NCBI GenBank assembly: GCA_017555455.1
Contig: JAFZGJ010000048.1
Span: forward strand, 1-33,262
DNA length: 33,262 nt
DNA from: Lachnospiraceae bacterium
GTDB taxonomy: Bacteria; Bacillota; Clostridia; Lachnospirales; Lachnospiraceae
Direction: 5' to 3'
In this document: piece after piece, positions 32,731 through 33,262 of the stretch
Numbering within the stretch: position 1 is the first letter of the stretch
Layout of the letters: each line of letters starts with the position of its first letter
Program-made: the position numbers and the translations under genes
Notes under the pieces: model-generated
What the model was told of the DNA's origin: nothing
The model's input: only the letters and a program-made list of their open reading frames with translations
Databases searched by the model: none

Positions 32731-32958
32731 TTAAATTATATCAACGTCTACCTTTGTTTTATCTCCCAAAGAGGCAGCCTTAACAACAGTACGCATTGCC
32801 TTTGCAATACGACCCTGCTTACCGATAACTTTTCCCATATCAGCAGGTGCAACATGAAGTTCCACTTTAATGTTTCTTCCTTCTTTCTTTTCCGTTACAA
32901 CCACTTCATCAGGATTATCAACAAGTGCTTTTGCGATAACTTCAACTAATTCTTTCAT
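32731..32958 (-). CDS. khpA: KH-domain RNA-binding protein KhpA (YlqC)
   Basis: Small RNA chaperone-like protein of 75 aa from the ATG at 32958. It is a single KH domain with the GxxG loop GKQG (46-49) in VAPADMGKVIGKQGRIAKAM. In other Firmicutes it pairs with KhpB and affects cell division and small-RNA regulation. A TTG at 32964 is in frame but is part of the GGAGGTTG region that supplies the ribosome binding site for 32958. It follows rpsP by 48 nt as in the conserved rpsP-khpA-rimM-trmD order. No ylqD gene lies between it and rimM. Confidence 0.95.
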   Translation of the reverse strand: MKELVEVIAKALVDNPDEVVVTEKKEGRNIKVELHVAPADMGKVIGKQGRIAKAMRTVVKAASLGDKTKVDVDII

Positions 32959-33006
32959 AATCAACCTCCAAAAGCGTTTTTCCCGGTTCGATAAGTCTTA
33001 TATGAC

Positions 33007-33252
33007 TTATTTTTCGATACCAGCTACTTTAAGAAGTTTTGCAACTGTTTCTGTTGGCTGAGCACCGTTAGCTAACCATTTTTTTGCTAATTCTTCATTA
33101 ACTTTGATTTCGCTTGGCTGTACGTTTGGATTGTATGTTCCGATTTCATCGATACATTTTCCGTCTCTTGCTACTCTGGAATCTGCTACTACGATTCTGT
33201 AAACTGGATGTTTTTTGTAACCCATTCTTCTTAATCTGATTTTAACTGCCAT
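33007..33252 (-). CDS. rpsP: 30S ribosomal protein S16
   Basis: The 81-aa product is a full bS16: [27 protein letters not shown]-terminus in parts, GTYNPNVQP (about 38-46) and [20 protein letters not shown]-terminus. The ATG is 10 bp from the window edge, so its ribosome binding site and promoter are outside. It opens the translation cluster, usually preceded by ffh. Confidence 0.98.
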   Translation of the reverse strand: MAVKIRLRRMGYKKHPVYRIVVADSRVARDGKCIDEIGTYNPNVQPSEIKVNEELAKKWLANGAQPTETVAKLLKVAGIEK

Positions 33253-33262
33253 TTTAAATGAC

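Overview
This 33.3 kb window looks like a chromosomal segment of a low-GC, endospore-forming, probably motile member of the Clostridia, most likely Lachnospiraceae. The evidence is the AT-rich sequence with AAGGAGG-type ribosome binding sites, a full-length spoIVA, a chemoreceptor gene, the YlqG/YlqH-like flagellar-type pair, a divergent long-form PRPP synthetase, and the gene orders DUF512-der-plsY-gpsA and rpsP-khpA-rimM-trmD / rplS-lepB-rbgA-rnhB. The family placement is inference; no rRNA is present to confirm it. Almost everything is on the minus strand; only metF and the PRPP synthetase gene are on the plus strand. I see no prophage, insertion sequence, CRISPR array, tRNA or rRNA. The longest stretch without a gene is about 220 bp and holds a long foldback element.

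Layout, left to right (minus-strand transcription runs right to left). 1-2.4 kb: a membrane-anchored MutS-type ATPase gene overlapping rnhA, then a 53-residue single-span membrane protein and a terminator. 2.46-2.64 kb: a 183-bp imperfect inverted repeat (MITE-like). 2.65-4.8 kb: purine nucleoside phosphorylase and MTA/SAH deaminase. 4.9-7.1 kb: xpaC-telA. 7.3-8.8 kb: spoIVA, with a candidate sigma-E promoter embedded in the preceding gene's terminator. 8.8-13.3 kb: MoxR AAA ATPase, VWA protein, tyrS and a secreted DUF3048 protein. 13.4-14.3 kb: metF (+). 14.3-18.8 kb: DUF512 radical-SAM-like protein, der, plsY, gpsA. 19-20.2 kb: PRPP synthetase (+). 20.2-23.4 kb: OmpR-type response regulator and a large polytopic histidine kinase. 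23.5-28.9 kb: lepB, rbgA, a second lepB, rnhB, a FliK/YlqG-like protein, an FlhB C-terminal-domain protein and yraN. 29-33.25 kb: rpsP, khpA, rimM, trmD, a chemoreceptor gene with its own promoter, and rplS with its own promoter and terminator.

Functionally this is mostly core genome: translation and ribosome assembly (rpsP, rimM, trmD, rplS, rbgA, der, tyrS), RNA:DNA hybrid removal (rnhA, rnhB), protein export (two signal peptidases), phospholipid precursor supply (plsY, gpsA), nucleotide and one-carbon metabolism (PRPP synthetase, PNP, MTA/SAH deaminase, metF) and sporulation (spoIVA). The less understood parts are the foldback element, the FliK/FlhB-like pair, the membrane MutS paralog, the long-form PRPP synthetase, the seven-span histidine kinase and the MoxR/VWA and XpaC/TelA pairs. 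No convincing new defence or mobile system was found. Several start codons were moved inward from the longest reading frame because the Shine-Dalgarno sequence overlaps the upstream candidate.
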